64,000 nucleotides of DNA from Adlercreutzia faecimuris (GTDB taxonomy: Bacteria > Actinomycetota > Coriobacteriia > Coriobacteriales > Eggerthellaceae), in contig NZ_JAJMLW010000002.1 of the NCBI RefSeq assembly GCF_022669055.1, positions 434,001 through 498,000 of the forward strand. The letters run 5' to 3'. The position numbers were made by a program, and so were the translations under genes. Below are positions 24,686 through 33,858 of this stretch, piece by piece. Below the pieces are notes generated by a model. That model was not told the DNA's origin. It worked only from the letters and a program-made list of their open reading frames with translations, and did not search any database. Within the stretch, counting starts at the first letter, position 1, and each line of letters begins with the position of its first letter.

Positions 24686-25648
24686 CTAGGCGCCCGCCCG
24701 GCGCAGGGCAGGCTCGGCGAACACGGCGGCCCCGCGCTCGCGGGCCACCACCTGGCGGGCGGCCTGCAGGTGCAGCTGCACGGCGGCCTCGTCGCTGTGG
24801 CAGGTCTCCAGGAGCGCGTCGTAGACGAGGGGCGCCAGCCCCTCCACCAGCTCGCGGCCCTCGGCCGTGAGGGCCAGGGCCTTGGTGCGGCGGTTGTCGG
24901 CGTTGCGCTGCTTCAAGACGAGGCCCCGCTCCTCGAGCGCCTTGAGGGGCGCGGTCACGTCGCTGCTCCTCAGGAACAGGTAGGACGCCACCTGGGACGC
25001 GGTAGCCCCGGGCCCCAGGATGCGCAGGGCGGCCAGCACGCGGAACTGCGGCGTCTTCAGGCCGTAGCCGGCGAGCTTCGCGGCGGTGAGGGTGCGTGAG
25101 ATCATCACCGCGTCGAAGAAGGCGGTGTCCAGCCGGTGGCTCCCGTTCTCGATGCGCGAGGCGTGGTGGAGCGCCGCGGCGTTCGCGGAGCTGTCGAGGG
25201 CCACCCTCAACTGCTCGGGGGTGAGGTTGCGCCAGTAGCTGCGCAGGAACGCGCCCACATGGCGGTCGGCCCGGCCTATCTCCTCCACGCCGGCCGGGGT
25301 GAGCGCCAACGACACGACGCGCATGTCGTCGGGATCCTCGACGCGCGCCACCAGGCGGCCCTCCACCAGCCGGGGCATGGCGGCCGACACGGTGCTCGCG
25401 CAGACGCGCAGGTTGTCGGCCAGGTCGGTCGTGCGCAGCGTGCCGCCCTCCGCGCCCAGAAGGCGCAGCAGCATGCGGTACTGGAGCGTCGTGAGCGCGC
25501 AGTGCTCGGCGAGCACCTGGCTGATGGAGCGGAACAGCAGGTTCATCACGGTCAGGTAGTCCGACTCCCCCTCGAACGCGTCGAGGTGCCCCGGGTCCGA
25601 TCGGTCCTCCAGCCGGCGGCGGTGCGGGTCATGGCCCATAGCGCCCAT
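24686..25648 (-). CDS. Tandem double-MarR transcription regulator
   Basis: A single 320-residue protein that contains two MarR winged-helix domains. The first (about residues 35-160) has LTTLQYRMLLRLLGAEGGTL, LRVCASTVSAAMPRLVEGRL and DPDDMRVVSLALTPAG. The second (about 180-300) has LKTPQFRVLAALRILGPGAT, LRSSDVTAPLKALEERGLVL and NADNRRTKALALTAEG. MarR proteins usually dimerise, so this fusion may be a pseudo-dimer with two different recognition helices. It is divergent to the molybdoenzyme operon at 25.8 kb, its likely target. GGGGAGGAG precedes ATG 25648. Confidence 0.85.
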   Translation of the reverse strand: MGAMGHDPHRRRLEDRSDPGHLDAFEGESDYLTVMNLLFRSISQVLAEHCALTTLQYRMLLRLLGAEGGTLRTTDLADNLRVCASTVSAAMPRLVEGRLVARVEDPDDMRVVSLALTPAGVEEIGRADRHVGAFLRSYWRNLTPEQLRVALDSSANAAALHHASRIENGSHRLDTAFFDAVMISRTLTAAKLAGYGLKTPQFRVLAALRILGPGATASQVASYLFLRSSDVTAPLKALEERGLVLKQRNADNRRTKALALTAEGRELVEGLAPLVYDALLETCHSDEAAVQLHLQAARQVVARERGAAVFAEPALRRAGA

Positions 25649-25824
25649 CGCTCCTCCCCTCGCGGTCAGACGGCACAGTTAGTTCAATCACAATATTATC
25701 AATTAGACACATTGTCAACGAAGGATGCTTTACGGCCCCCAAGTCGCGGCTATGCTGGGGAATGACGGTCCTCGGCGTCTGACGAGCCCGGGGAGCGCGG
25801 CAAGCCTACGGAGAGGAGTTGCAC
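25649..25824. promoter_or_regulatory. Divergent promoter region, MarR gene / molybdoenzyme operon
   Basis: An AT-rich core (about 25677-25722), unusual for this genome, holds CAAT and ATTG half-sites around CAATATTATCAATTAGACAC and ends TTGTCAACG. It is the likely binding site of the double-MarR regulator and contains the start regions of both genes. A -10-like TATGCT lies near 25751. Confidence 0.5.
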
Positions 25825-28248
25825 ATGTCAGAGGAGTCGTTCGTCTACACGGCCTGCCCCGGATGGGGCGACCACGACTACTGCGCGCTCAAGACCATCG
25901 TGAAGGACGGGAAGATCGAGCGCATGGAACGCATCGTCTACTCGGCCCCCGAGGAACCCGACGGCCACATCTGCCAGAAGGGGTGCCTGGCCGGGCGCCA
26001 GCCCTACGACCCCAAGCGCCTGAAGGCTCCGCTCAAGCGCGTGGGCGAGCGCGGCAGCGGCATCTTCGAGGAGATCAGCTGGGACCAGGCCCTCGACGAG
26101 ATCGGCGAGAAGCTCTGCAAGATCCGCGACGAGCACGGGCCGTCCTCGGTGGTGCTATGGAACCTGGGCGCCGGCGTCCCCGCGCAGTACAGCTTCGAGA
26201 ACCTCATGCCGTTCCGCTTCGCCAACACCTTCGGCGTCACCGTGCCGCTAGGATCCATCGGCCTCGACAACGGCCCCTTCTACGCCGAGTTCTACAACGC
26301 CGGCAGCGAGTTCCCCCGCACCGTCATCGACCCGCGCATCATGGTGGGCACCGACCTCATCTACGTGTGGGGCTGCAATCCCATCGAGAACCAGATGCGC
26401 TGCGCCCAGAACCTCGTGCGCGCCCGCGAGGCCGGCGCCCGCATCGTCGACCTGGGCCTCATCTTCGACGGCACGGCCGGCTTCGCCGACGAGTTCGTGG
26501 CCATGAAGCCTGCCTCCGACGGCTACCTGGCCATGGCCATGGTGAACTACATCCTCGAGAACGACCTGCAGGACGACGCCTACCTGCTGGCCCGCACCAT
26601 CGCCGCCTACCTGGTCGACGACGAGACCGGCCAGCTGATCCGCGGTGAGGACGGCGGATCGTTCTACGTGTGGGACGCCGCCGCGGGCGCCCCGGCCCCG
26701 GTGGCGGCCAAGCGCGGGGCCTACCCCGAGGGCGCCGACATCCCGCTGCTGGGCACCTACGAGGTCGGCGGGCGGCGCTGCTCCACCGCGCTCCAGAAGC
26801 TCAAGGACGGCGCGGCGGAATACACCTTCGAGCTGGCCGCCGAGAAGTGCGGCATCAGCGCCGAGGACGCCGAGCGCCTGGCCCGCGACTGGGTAGAGGC
26901 CGAGAACGCCTTCATCCTCTCCGGCTACGGCCTGCGCTACCGTAACTCCAACGAGACCTACCGTCAGTTCCTGCTGCTGGGCGCCCTCACCGGTCGCCTC
27001 GGCAAGCCGGGCTCCGGCGTGTTCGAGGCGCTCCAGCTCCAGAGCTGGCCGCTCGTGTTCAACGACCTGCCCATCAGCTGCCCTGACGGCGTGGCCAGCG
27101 TGAAGTCGGTGCCCGTGCGCATGGCCGAGTGGTTCGCCCGGGCGGAGGCCGACGACAGCCCCTACAAGGCGCTCATCGTCTGCTCCGGCAACCCGGTGCA
27201 CCAGCAGCCCGACCGCCAGCGCTGGCTCGACGTGGTCCGCGACATGGAGCTGGTGGTGGACTACGACGTGTGGCTCACCGACACCGGCGAGATCGCCGAC
27301 TACGTGCTGCCCGACCTCATGTCCTTCGAGCGCGAGGACCTCATCACCGGCGCCTGCTACAACCACATCATCCTCCAGGAGCCGGCCATCGAGCCGCAGG
27401 TGGACGGCCATGAGCCGGTGTGGGTGTTCAGCGAGCTGGCCAAGCGGGTGGGCCTGGGCGACTACTTCACCCTGGGCATCCCCGAGTACATCGACATCCG
27501 CCTGCAAACCCAGTACCCGCTTGTGGCGGGCATCCAGCCTCCCGTGACCTATGAGCGCCTGAAGCAGGAGAAGATGATCCGCGCCGCCGCGCCGCCCGAG
27601 CCCAAGTACACCCCCTACCTCAACCCCGAGGAGGTCATGGACAACGAGACCGGCCGCATGGAGGTCATCTACGCCGAGAAGCTGGCTGACCTGGGCATGG
27701 CGGTGACCCGGGTGCTCGAGCCCAACAAGATCGGCAAGTCGGCCACCTACCCCTACCAGCTGTTCACGGGCCGTCAGCGCTTCTTCATGCAGTCCAGCTT
27801 CACCGACGACCCCATCACGGTGAAGCTCTCCGGCGGCACGCCCGCCACCCGCCTGAACCCGGCCCAGGCCGCGCGTCTGGGACTCGCCGACGGCGACACC
27901 GTGGAGGTGTTCAACGACCGCGGCCACGTCATCACGCGCCTGGTGCTCGACGAGAGCGTTCCCGACGGCACCGTGCACGTGTGGTTCGGCTGGCGCCGCC
28001 GCCAGTTCGAGGAGGGCACCTACGCCGAGATCACCCACCAGTGCGCCGGCCAGGACTCCCAGGGCCCGCTCGAGGACAAGTGGTTCGCCGACTGGCTGGC
28101 CGCCGGCCACCATCCCAACCCCTACGTGGAGTCGATGAGCTCGCTCACGGGCTCGACCGACTGCTACTGGGACTCGTGGTGCGACATCCGCAAGTTCGAG
28201 GGCGAGCTCACCCCCAACCCGCAACAGACCATCGTGAAGGAGGCTTAA
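25825..28248 (+). CDS. Molybdopterin (bis-MGD) oxidoreductase, acetylene-hydratase/dehydroxylase-like
   Basis: An 807-residue member of the DMSO-reductase superfamily. The N-terminal Fe-S region is unusual: CPGWGDHDYC (residues 11-20) and ICQKGCLAGR replace the standard CxxCxxxC...C pattern. Molybdopterin segments include VVLWNLGAGVPAQYSFENL, LIYVWGCNPIENQ, ARIVDLG and, at the C-terminus, TGRQRFFMQSSF and LADGDTVEVFNDRGHV. No Tat signal is present, so the enzyme appears cytoplasmic. It forms an operon with a 4Fe-4S partner four bases downstream. Similar pairs in Eggerthellaceae include catechol dehydroxylases, but the substrate cannot be told from sequence. The start is ATG 25825 after GAGAGGAG. 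A MarR regulator is divergent. Confidence 0.85.
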   Translation: MSEESFVYTACPGWGDHDYCALKTIVKDGKIERMERIVYSAPEEPDGHICQKGCLAGRQPYDPKRLKAPLKRVGERGSGIFEEISWDQALDEIGEKLCKIRDEHGPSSVVLWNLGAGVPAQYSFENLMPFRFANTFGVTVPLGSIGLDNGPFYAEFYNAGSEFPRTVIDPRIMVGTDLIYVWGCNPIENQMRCAQNLVRAREAGARIVDLGLIFDGTAGFADEFVAMKPASDGYLAMAMVNYILENDLQDDAYLLARTIAAYLVDDETGQLIRGEDGGSFYVWDAAAGAPAPVAAKRGAYPEGADIPLLGTYEVGGRRCSTALQKLKDGAAEYTFELAAEKCGISAEDAERLARDWVEAENAFILSGYGLRYRNSNETYRQFLLLGALTGRLGKPGSGVFEALQLQSWPLVFNDLPISCPDGVASVKSVPVRMAEWFARAEADDSPYKALIVCSGNPVHQQPDRQRWLDVVRDMELVVDYDVWLTDTGEIADYVLPDLMSFEREDLITGACYNHIILQEPAIEPQVDGHEPVWVFSELAKRVGLGDYFTLGIPEYIDIRLQTQYPLVAGIQPPVTYERLKQEKMIRAAAPPEPKYTPYLNPEEVMDNETGRMEVIYAEKLADLGMAVTRVLEPNKIGKSATYPYQLFTGRQRFFMQSSFTDDPITVKLSGGTPATRLNPAQAARLGLADGDTVEVFNDRGHVITRLVLDESVPDGTVHVWFGWRRRQFEEGTYAEITHQCAGQDSQGPLEDKWFADWLAAGHHPNPYVESMSSLTGSTDCYWDSWCDIRKFEGELTPNPQQTIVKEA

Positions 28249-28251
28249 GCC

Positions 28252-28668
28252 ATGGCGTACAAGATGCTGGTCGACATCGACCGCTGCGTGGGATGCTGGA
28301 CCTGCGCGATGGGCTGCAAGGTGGGCAACCACCTGGACGACGACGTGTACCGCGTGGAGGTGGAGACCCACGGCTCGGGCCAGGGCATCGACCGCCCCGC
28401 CGGCGTGTACCCCGACCTGCACATGTGGTGGCAGCCGGTCTACCTGCCCAGCTGCACCTTCTGCGCGCCGCGCGTGGCCGAGGGCCTGCCCCCGTTCTGC
28501 GCCATGGACTGCCCCACCCAGGCGCTCGCCTTCGGCGACGCCGATGACGGGCAGTCCGCCTACGCCCAGGCCCGGGCGCGCGTGGAGGCGCGGGGCGCCC
28601 GCATCTGGGAGCTCGACTCCGCCGGCGCCGAGACCCGCGCCAGCGTGGAGTACGCGACGGCCCGCTAG
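28252..28668 (+). CDS. 4Fe-4S dicluster electron-transfer subunit
   Basis: A 138-residue ferredoxin-like partner for the preceding molybdoenzyme. The first cluster motif is CVGCWTCAMGC (residues 12-22); further Cys are in PSCTFCAPR and PFCAMDCPTQA. That makes eight Cys in the first 95 residues, enough for two cubane clusters. The C-terminal 40 residues are helical and Cys-free. No signal peptide is present, matching the cytoplasmic prediction for its partner. It starts four bases after the molybdoenzyme stop, preceded by GAAGGAGG within the end of that gene, so the two are co-translated. Confidence 0.9.
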   Translation: MAYKMLVDIDRCVGCWTCAMGCKVGNHLDDDVYRVEVETHGSGQGIDRPAGVYPDLHMWWQPVYLPSCTFCAPRVAEGLPPFCAMDCPTQALAFGDADDGQSAYAQARARVEARGARIWELDSAGAETRASVEYATAR

Positions 28669-28694
28669 GCCACGCGGCGCCCATCACCTGATCG

Positions 28695-28740
28695 GGGGAG
28701 CGGCCGGGGCATCTCGCCTCCGGCCGCTCCCCTTCTTCTT
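28695..28740 (+). terminator. Rho-independent terminator after molybdoenzyme operon
   Basis: GGGGAGCGGCCGG and CCGGCCGCTCCCC form a perfect 13-bp stem with a 12-base loop, followed by TTCTTCTTT. Confidence 0.85.
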
Positions 28741-28923
28741 TCCCGGCGCTAACCGGCAGGCCCAGGCGGCCCTACGCCTTGGCAACAGGAGCGAGCCGGG
28801 AATCAGCCGGGGCGCGGGGCGGGGCCATGCTGGGACGTAGCTGCAACCCCGCCGCCTCGCGCGCCCACTCCCGCCCTCGTTCGGGCCCGGGCCGAGAGGG
28901 GCCTGACCGAGAGAGGGGCCACC

Positions 28924-29883
28924 ATGTGCACCGGCATCCGCTTCACCGACCCTGAGGGCAACCTGTACTTCGGACGCAACCTCGACTGGACCGTCGGCTA
29001 CGGCCAGGAGGTGCTCGTCACCCAGCGCGGCTTCACCCACCCCGACTTCATGGAGGGCAAGGTGCCCACCCGCTACGCCGTCATCGGCATGGCCATCGCC
29101 CCCGAGGGCTGCCCGCTGTACCTGGACGTCATGAACGAGGAGGGCCTGGCCGTGGCCGGCCTCAACTTCCCCGGCTACGCCCAGTACGCCGACGCGCCGG
29201 AGGACGGCAAGGTCAACATGCCCGCCTATGCGTTCCCCTTCTACCTGGCCAGCCAGTGCAAGACCGTGGACGAGGCCGAGGAGGCGCTCAAGGACATCGT
29301 CATCCTCAACCAGGCCCCGAGCGACCAGTACGAGGTGGCCCTGCTCCACTGGTTCATCGCCGACAAGAACCGCTCCATCGTAGTTGAGTACCAGGCCGAC
29401 GGGATGCATGTCTACCACGACGAGCTGGACGTGCTGGCCAACCAGCCCACCTTCGCCTACCACCGCGAGAACGTCCGCAGCTACCTGGCCTGCACGCCGG
29501 ACTTCCCCGCCGACGCCCACTGGCGCGAGGCGACGCTTTCCCCCTACGGGTCCGGCGCCGGCATGCGCGGCATCCCCGGCGACTACTACTCGCCGTCCCG
29601 CTTCGTCCGCGCGGCCTACCTCAACGCCAACTACCCGGCCCAGGAGGGCGAGGAGGCCAACGTCAGCCGCCTGTTCCACACCCTCGGCGGCGTGGCCATG
29701 GCCCTCGGCGCGGCCAAGGTGTCCGACGGCGACTACGAGTACACCCTCTACACCAGCTGCTACTCCGGCCGCACCCGCACCTACTACTACAACACCTACG
29801 AGAACCCGGCCATCCGCGCCTACCCCCTCGACTCCGTCCCGCTGGACGGCGGCGTGGTGGTGAAGGTGCCTGCTACCCTGTAG
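28924..29883 (+). CDS. bsh: Choloylglycine/bile salt hydrolase (Ntn hydrolase)
   Basis: Cleaves the amide bond of conjugated bile salts or related N-acyl amides. After removal of Met1, Cys2 is the N-terminal nucleophile (MCTGIRF). Other family residues are present: the Arg and Asp of YFGRNLDW, the Asn of VLANQPTF and the Arg of YYSPSRFVRAAY. At 319 residues it has the usual BSH length, with no signal peptide (cytoplasmic). A single-gene unit with a terminator-like hairpin at its end. Penicillin acylase or acyl-homoserine-lactone acylase activity is a possible alternative in this family. A 72-base relic of a second copy occurs at 34663-34734. Confidence 0.9.
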   Translation: MCTGIRFTDPEGNLYFGRNLDWTVGYGQEVLVTQRGFTHPDFMEGKVPTRYAVIGMAIAPEGCPLYLDVMNEEGLAVAGLNFPGYAQYADAPEDGKVNMPAYAFPFYLASQCKTVDEAEEALKDIVILNQAPSDQYEVALLHWFIADKNRSIVVEYQADGMHVYHDELDVLANQPTFAYHRENVRSYLACTPDFPADAHWREATLSPYGSGAGMRGIPGDYYSPSRFVRAAYLNANYPAQEGEEANVSRLFHTLGGVAMALGAAKVSDGDYEYTLYTSCYSGRTRTYYYNTYENPAIRAYPLDSVPLDGGVVVKVPATL

Positions 29884-29890
29884 CGCCCCC

Positions 29891-29913
29891 CCCCGCGTCC
29901 CAACGACGCGGGG
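29891..29913. terminator. Bidirectional hairpin between convergent genes
   Basis: CCCCGCGTC-CCAAC-GACGCGGGG has a nine-pair perfect stem and lies between bsh and the convergent hypothetical gene. Confidence 0.6.
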
Positions 29914-29932
29914 CCCTCGTGCTGCGCTATGG

Positions 29933-30298
29933 CTACAACTCGACGCGACCGAACCTGGCGAGGATCTCGGTGGCGGCGGTGCAGGCGTCGCAGTCGCACC
30001 ACTTGGCGCCCTCGGCCTTGCGCTGCTGCTGCGTCGCGAGCATCTGGGCGGCCGCCTCCTCACCGAACAGCTCCTTCGCGAGGCCCTCGGCGAAGGCGAT
30101 GACGCCGTCGATGGTGGTGGGACGCCCCTCCAGGATGTCGAGGAGCCGCTCGGTGGCCGCGTCGGCGGCGGCCTCTCCCCCGGCCTCGACGGCATCCCTC
30201 CACGCCAGCGCGGCGTCCTTGGTCACCTGCGTGCTCGCGCCCGACGTCGAGAGAACCTCGACACGCTCGGCGATGTAGTCGATCAGTTCCTTATCCAT
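29933..30298 (-). CDS. Conserved hypothetical protein with C-terminal Cys cluster
   Basis: A 121-residue acidic, mostly helical protein. The middle has TIDGVIAFAEGLAKELFGEE and the end AKWCDCDACTAATEILARF. The CDCDAC motif is a possible zinc or other metal site. Related Coriobacteriia proteins are sometimes labelled Hsp90, which I believe is a transferred misannotation, since no GHKL ATPase motif is present. The ribosome site GAGGCATG is just before ATG 30298. Single gene, convergent with bsh. Confidence 0.75.
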   Translation of the reverse strand: MDKELIDYIAERVEVLSTSGASTQVTKDAALAWRDAVEAGGEAAADAATERLLDILEGRPTTIDGVIAFAEGLAKELFGEEAAAQMLATQQQRKAEGAKWCDCDACTAATEILARFGRVEL

Positions 30299-30391
30299 GG
30301 CATGCCTCCTCGAACGAACTCATGGGGTACGATGAGATCATAGGGCAACGTCGCGCCGCCCGCAATTCCGCGCAGCAGGCGAGCGCCAGCC

Positions 30392-30455
30392 CGCGCCCGG
30401 GCGCCCGACGACCGCGGCAGGCAAACCGGCAGCCCACGCGCCCGGGCGCCCGACG
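30392..30455. repeat. Two 19-bp GC-rich direct repeats, 45-bp period
   Basis: CGCGCCCGGGCGCCCGACG occurs at 30392-30410 and 30437-30455; similarity continues a few bases (ACCGCGG / GCCACGG). They lie in the otherwise unassigned 260-base region upstream of the rhodanese gene. GTGCCAAGTTGATGGCAC (about 30474-30491) forms a short dyad next to it. Confidence 0.7.
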
Positions 30456-30560
30456 GCCACGGTTTTCCGGACGGTGCCAAGTTGATGGCACTTGGGCGAA
30501 CAGGCTCGCGGGACTGGTAGCATGGCGCCGTCGCGCAGCCCCGGTGAAGGGAGTCCCCCT

Positions 30561-30911
30561 ATGTCCTACGAGATCGTCGACGCCGCATATGTCCTCGACA
30601 ACCTGGGCGTCCTGCCCATCGTCGATGTCCGTCCCGGCTTCATGTACGCCGAGAGCCGCATCCCCGGCGCGCAGTCCATCGAGCTGATGGCAGCCAAGGA
30701 GGCGCCTGGCGACACGGCGGAATGCTTCGTCGGCAGGTTCGCCGAGGCGGGGCTCGGCCCCGACGACGAGTTCGTCGTCTACTGCCACAACGGCGGCCTG
30801 GCCCGCGAGGCATGCGACCTGCTCGAATCACGTGGCTACACGAGGCAGAAGTGCTATGAGGGAAGCTGGGTCGACTGGATAGCGGACGGCACGCGCCCGA
30901 TCGAGTCCTAG
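30561..30911 (+). CDS. Single-domain rhodanese-like sulfurtransferase
   Basis: A 116-residue cytoplasmic protein with one rhodanese domain. VLPIVDVRPGFMYAESRIPG is the N-terminal CH2A-type motif, and VVYCHNGGLAREACDLLESR holds the active-site Cys at the start of the catalytic loop. Such proteins carry persulfide sulfur for cofactor or tRNA thiolation, or detoxification. The start is ATG 30561 with GAAGGGAG upstream; the longer frame from 30492 has no ribosome site. Confidence 0.88.
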   Translation: MSYEIVDAAYVLDNLGVLPIVDVRPGFMYAESRIPGAQSIELMAAKEAPGDTAECFVGRFAEAGLGPDDEFVVYCHNGGLAREACDLLESRGYTRQKCYEGSWVDWIADGTRPIES

Positions 30912-31211
30912 GCAGCCGACGCGGGCGCGCCTACCGCATGCGAGCGCGACGCATGGCACGCCCTGCGTGCGGGCGTCCCAGCCTTGCGCCTGCACGCCCG
31001 CACGCGTTTCGTCGCGTCGCGCAGACCCAGCTCTACGCGACGCGCCTGCGTGACGCGCCTGCGCCGTGAACCCCAACCCACGCACGTCGCGCCCAGCGCC
31101 ACATGCCTGCATGCCCGCACGACGCGCCCGCACGCGCTCGCACTCCCACCCGCACGCCACCCCGCCCTGCGCGACCCACCAGGCAGCTTCCTGGCCCCGA
31201 AAGTCGATGCT
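30912..31211. other. Low-complexity GC-rich intergenic stretch
   Basis: Degenerate GCACGC/ACGCGCC-type short repeats, including two nearby CGACGCGCCTGCGTGACGCG-like blocks at about 31038-31062. No supported gene. Open frames here are long only because of GC bias. Confidence 0.5.
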
Positions 31212-31407
31212 CGCGCAGAAACGACGGCCAAAATGGCCAGAACGGACGGCTTGACGACGCAAAAGGAGCGTTTCGCGTGTATTTGCGCGGCCTTGCCGTG
31301 GGTTGGATTCTCGCGACCTGGGGTTTTGCTGCGCGGGACTTGCGGGGACGGTGGTGCGGCGTCGTCAAGCCGTCCGTTCTGGCCATTTTGGCCGCGGATT
31401 TTGCGCG
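31212..31407. repeat. ~200-bp inverted-repeat element, copy 2
   Basis: The arms 31225-31260 and 31359-31394 are a perfect 36-base inverted repeat (starting CGGCCAAAATGGCCAGAACG). Weaker pairing extends outward to CGCGCA/TGCGCG. Relative to the other copies several bases differ, and the same changes are present in both arms. The internal motif appears as GCGACCTGGGGTTTTGC, the reverse complement of that in copies 1 and 3, so this copy is inverted. Confidence 0.85.
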
Positions 31408-31545
31408 GCGGCCATCGCGGGGCCGGCATGACGTCCAATGCGGCGCCCGGCACGTCACACCGGCCCGCTCTCGCAAGGCGGCCGCGCGCCTCGGGCGCCG
31501 GCGTGGGTGCGGCGCCCCCGTGGCCGCGAGAATCAAGCCGAGGAG

Positions 31546-31625
31546 GATCCGCAGGTGGAGTACTCCCTCACCGAGATAGGCGAGAGCCTGCGCCCGGCGA
31601 TGGACGCCCTGCGGGCCCGGGCGCG

Positions 31626-31629
<4 letters not shown>
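31546..31629 (+). pseudogene. HxlR-family regulator, 3' remnant
   Basis: The last 28 codons read DPQVEYSLTEIGESLRPAMD followed by ALRARAR-stop. VEYSLTExGESLxPxxDAL is the conserved C-terminal wing/helix of HxlR-type regulators. The rest of the gene is absent; upstream lies the inverted-repeat element. It overlaps the end of the convergent ABC ATPase gene by four bases. Confidence 0.6.
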
Positions 31630-32471
<842 letters not shown>

Positions 32472-32591
32472 GAGCCGCCCCCTCGTGCCTCGAAATCCCG
32501 CTGCGGCGCCCACGCGCCCGGCCGCATCCGCGTCCGCATGCCCGCGTCGGGCCGCGCGCCTGCGCGCCCCGACGCGACGCCGTTGCCCGCC

Positions 32592-32877
32592 CTACTCATA
32601 CAAGCCGCCCCCCTCGCGCACGCCGAAGCGCTTGAGCATCACCTCGAACAGCAGAAACACCGCGAACGTGACCGCCAGGAACACGAGGCTGTACGCGCAG
32701 GCGATGGTGCGGTCGCCGCCCGTGAGGTACGGGAACAGCGTGAGCACGAAGGTCTGCACCTTTCCGCCGCCCACGAGCAGCGTGAGGAAGTACTGCGAGA
32801 ACGACATGATGTAGCACATGGACAGCGACGACATGATGCCGGGCATGAGCTGGGGAATTGGAGTGGGTAAGATAATC
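32592..32877 (-). pseudogene. ABC transporter permease, 5' truncated by IS
   Basis: The remaining ~95 C-terminal residues begin IILPTPIPQLMPGIMSSLSM and have one complete and one partial membrane region (FLTLLVGGG, then CAYSLVFLAVTFAVFLLFEV). This is the end of a binding-protein-dependent transport permease. Coding sequence continues without a start up to 32877, where the IS3-type end TGGACACC begins. The substrate-binding and N-terminal permease parts are lost from this location. Confidence 0.8.
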
Positions 32878-32910
32878 TGGACACCAAGTTAAGGGCGGAA
32901 GGTGTTCGAT

Positions 32911-33210
32911 ATGACCCAAAGAAGGAAGCGATACGACAGGCAGCTCAAGATCTCGGCAGCGAAGGTGGTTCTTTCGGGCGAGATGACAGTGAGGGGCCTC
33001 TCGGAAGAGCTCGGCATAAAGGACTCGACGCTCAGACGGCGGGCTTGCGAGTACGATGGGATGGGCGAGGCGGCATTCCCCGGAAATGGGTCTCCGAAGA
33101 TCAGCAAGGACTACGAGATCGTCAAGCTCGGGAAGAAGATCGAAGAGCCCGAGCGCGAGAACGAGATGCTAAAAAATTTCCGGGCCTTCTTGAGCCAAGA
33201 CCATGCGTGA
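32911..33210 (+). CDS. IS3-family transposase OrfA
   Basis: A 99-residue HTH protein. RQLKISAAKVVLSGEMTVRG and LSEELGIKDSTLRRRACEYD are the DNA-binding helix-turn-helix, and EIVKLGKKIEEPERENEMLK is the leucine-zipper region before the frameshift. OrfB starts in another frame at the end of this gene; a run AAAAAA (about 33172-33177) is a plausible slip site for the OrfAB fusion. As the element lacks its right end it is probably immobile. Confidence 0.9.
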   Translation: MTQRRKRYDRQLKISAAKVVLSGEMTVRGLSEELGIKDSTLRRRACEYDGMGEAAFPGNGSPKISKDYEIVKLGKKIEEPERENEMLKNFRAFLSQDHA

Positions 33211-33753
33211 GGTTCGAGTTCCCCAAGGCGCATAGGGGCGAGCTCGGCCCCATCAGGAAGGCGTGCGAGCTGATGAGGGTCTCTAAATCCGGCTATTGCG
33301 AATACGTCCACAGACGTAAGTCCAACGCGCAAATCGAGCGCGAGGCGCTAGAGGGGTTCGTGGAGGATGTCTTCGAGCGCCATCGTGCAAGATACGGCTA
33401 CCGGCGCATCAACCGAGAGCTTCGCAGAGCCGGCGTCTTCGTGAGCGAGAAGCGCGTGCTGCGCATCATGCGGAGGTTGGGACTTGTCGCCAAGGGCGCG
33501 GCCAGAAAGCGCAGTATCCAGAAGAGGGTCGAGCCGGGAGATCCCCGCCTGAACCTAGTCGAGCGCGTCTTCGCCGTCAATGAGCGCAACAGGCTCTGGG
33601 TAGGCGACATCACCTACGCACCGACAAGTGAGGGATGGCTCTACCTCGCGGCCGTCATCGACGCCTTCTCTCGCAAGGTCGTGGGCTGGTCGATGTCGGA
33701 TCGGATCACCGAGAAGGCGGCGATCGATGCGATAGGGCAGGCAGTCGGCAGAG
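33175..33753 (+). pseudogene. IS3-family transposase OrfB, 3' truncated
   Basis: The integrase-type DDE transposase, from the frameshift region on: GPIRKACELMRVSKSGYCEY, ARYGYRRINRELRRAGVFVS, then RLWVGDITYAPTSEGWLYLA with the first Asp and VIDAFSRKVVGWSMSDRITE. The second catalytic Asp and the Glu lie in the missing third; the frame leaves the family at GQAVGRE. It cannot catalyse transposition. Confidence 0.85.
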
Positions 33754-33837
33754 AGCGTCCAGGCGCTGGCAGACATGACGCTGGCGGACGTCATAGCGGA
33801 CATGAGGAAGAGGGCGCAGGAAGACGGCGTCCTCTGA
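33754..33837 (+). pseudogene. 3' remnant of an unidentified gene
   Basis: A 27-codon tail SVQALADMTLADVIADMRKR followed by AQEDGVL-stop in a frame different from the transposase. It ends 21 bases before the EFR1 gene and may be the end of the gene that once preceded it. I do not recognise the family. Confidence 0.5.
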
Positions 33838-33858
33838 GGCGCTGGGGAAGGAGAACAC

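Larger units (their letters stand above)
32878..33753 (+). mobile_element. IS3-family insertion sequence, right end truncated
   Basis: The left end begins TGGACACCAAGTTAAGG. Two overlapping transposase frames follow. The second frame stops matching at about 33753, before the last third of the DDE domain, and no right inverted repeat is seen. It joins directly to the 3' tail of an unrelated gene, so a deletion followed or accompanied insertion. Confidence 0.85.

Noticed and set aside
26248-28422. 724-codon open frame on the minus strand opposite the first molybdoenzyme
   Set aside because: The translation is rich in His, Val, Leu, Gly and Arg without any motif; it is the complement of a strongly GC-biased real gene. 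The same applies to 35502-38042, 41087-43960, 58707-61385 and 16584-17756.
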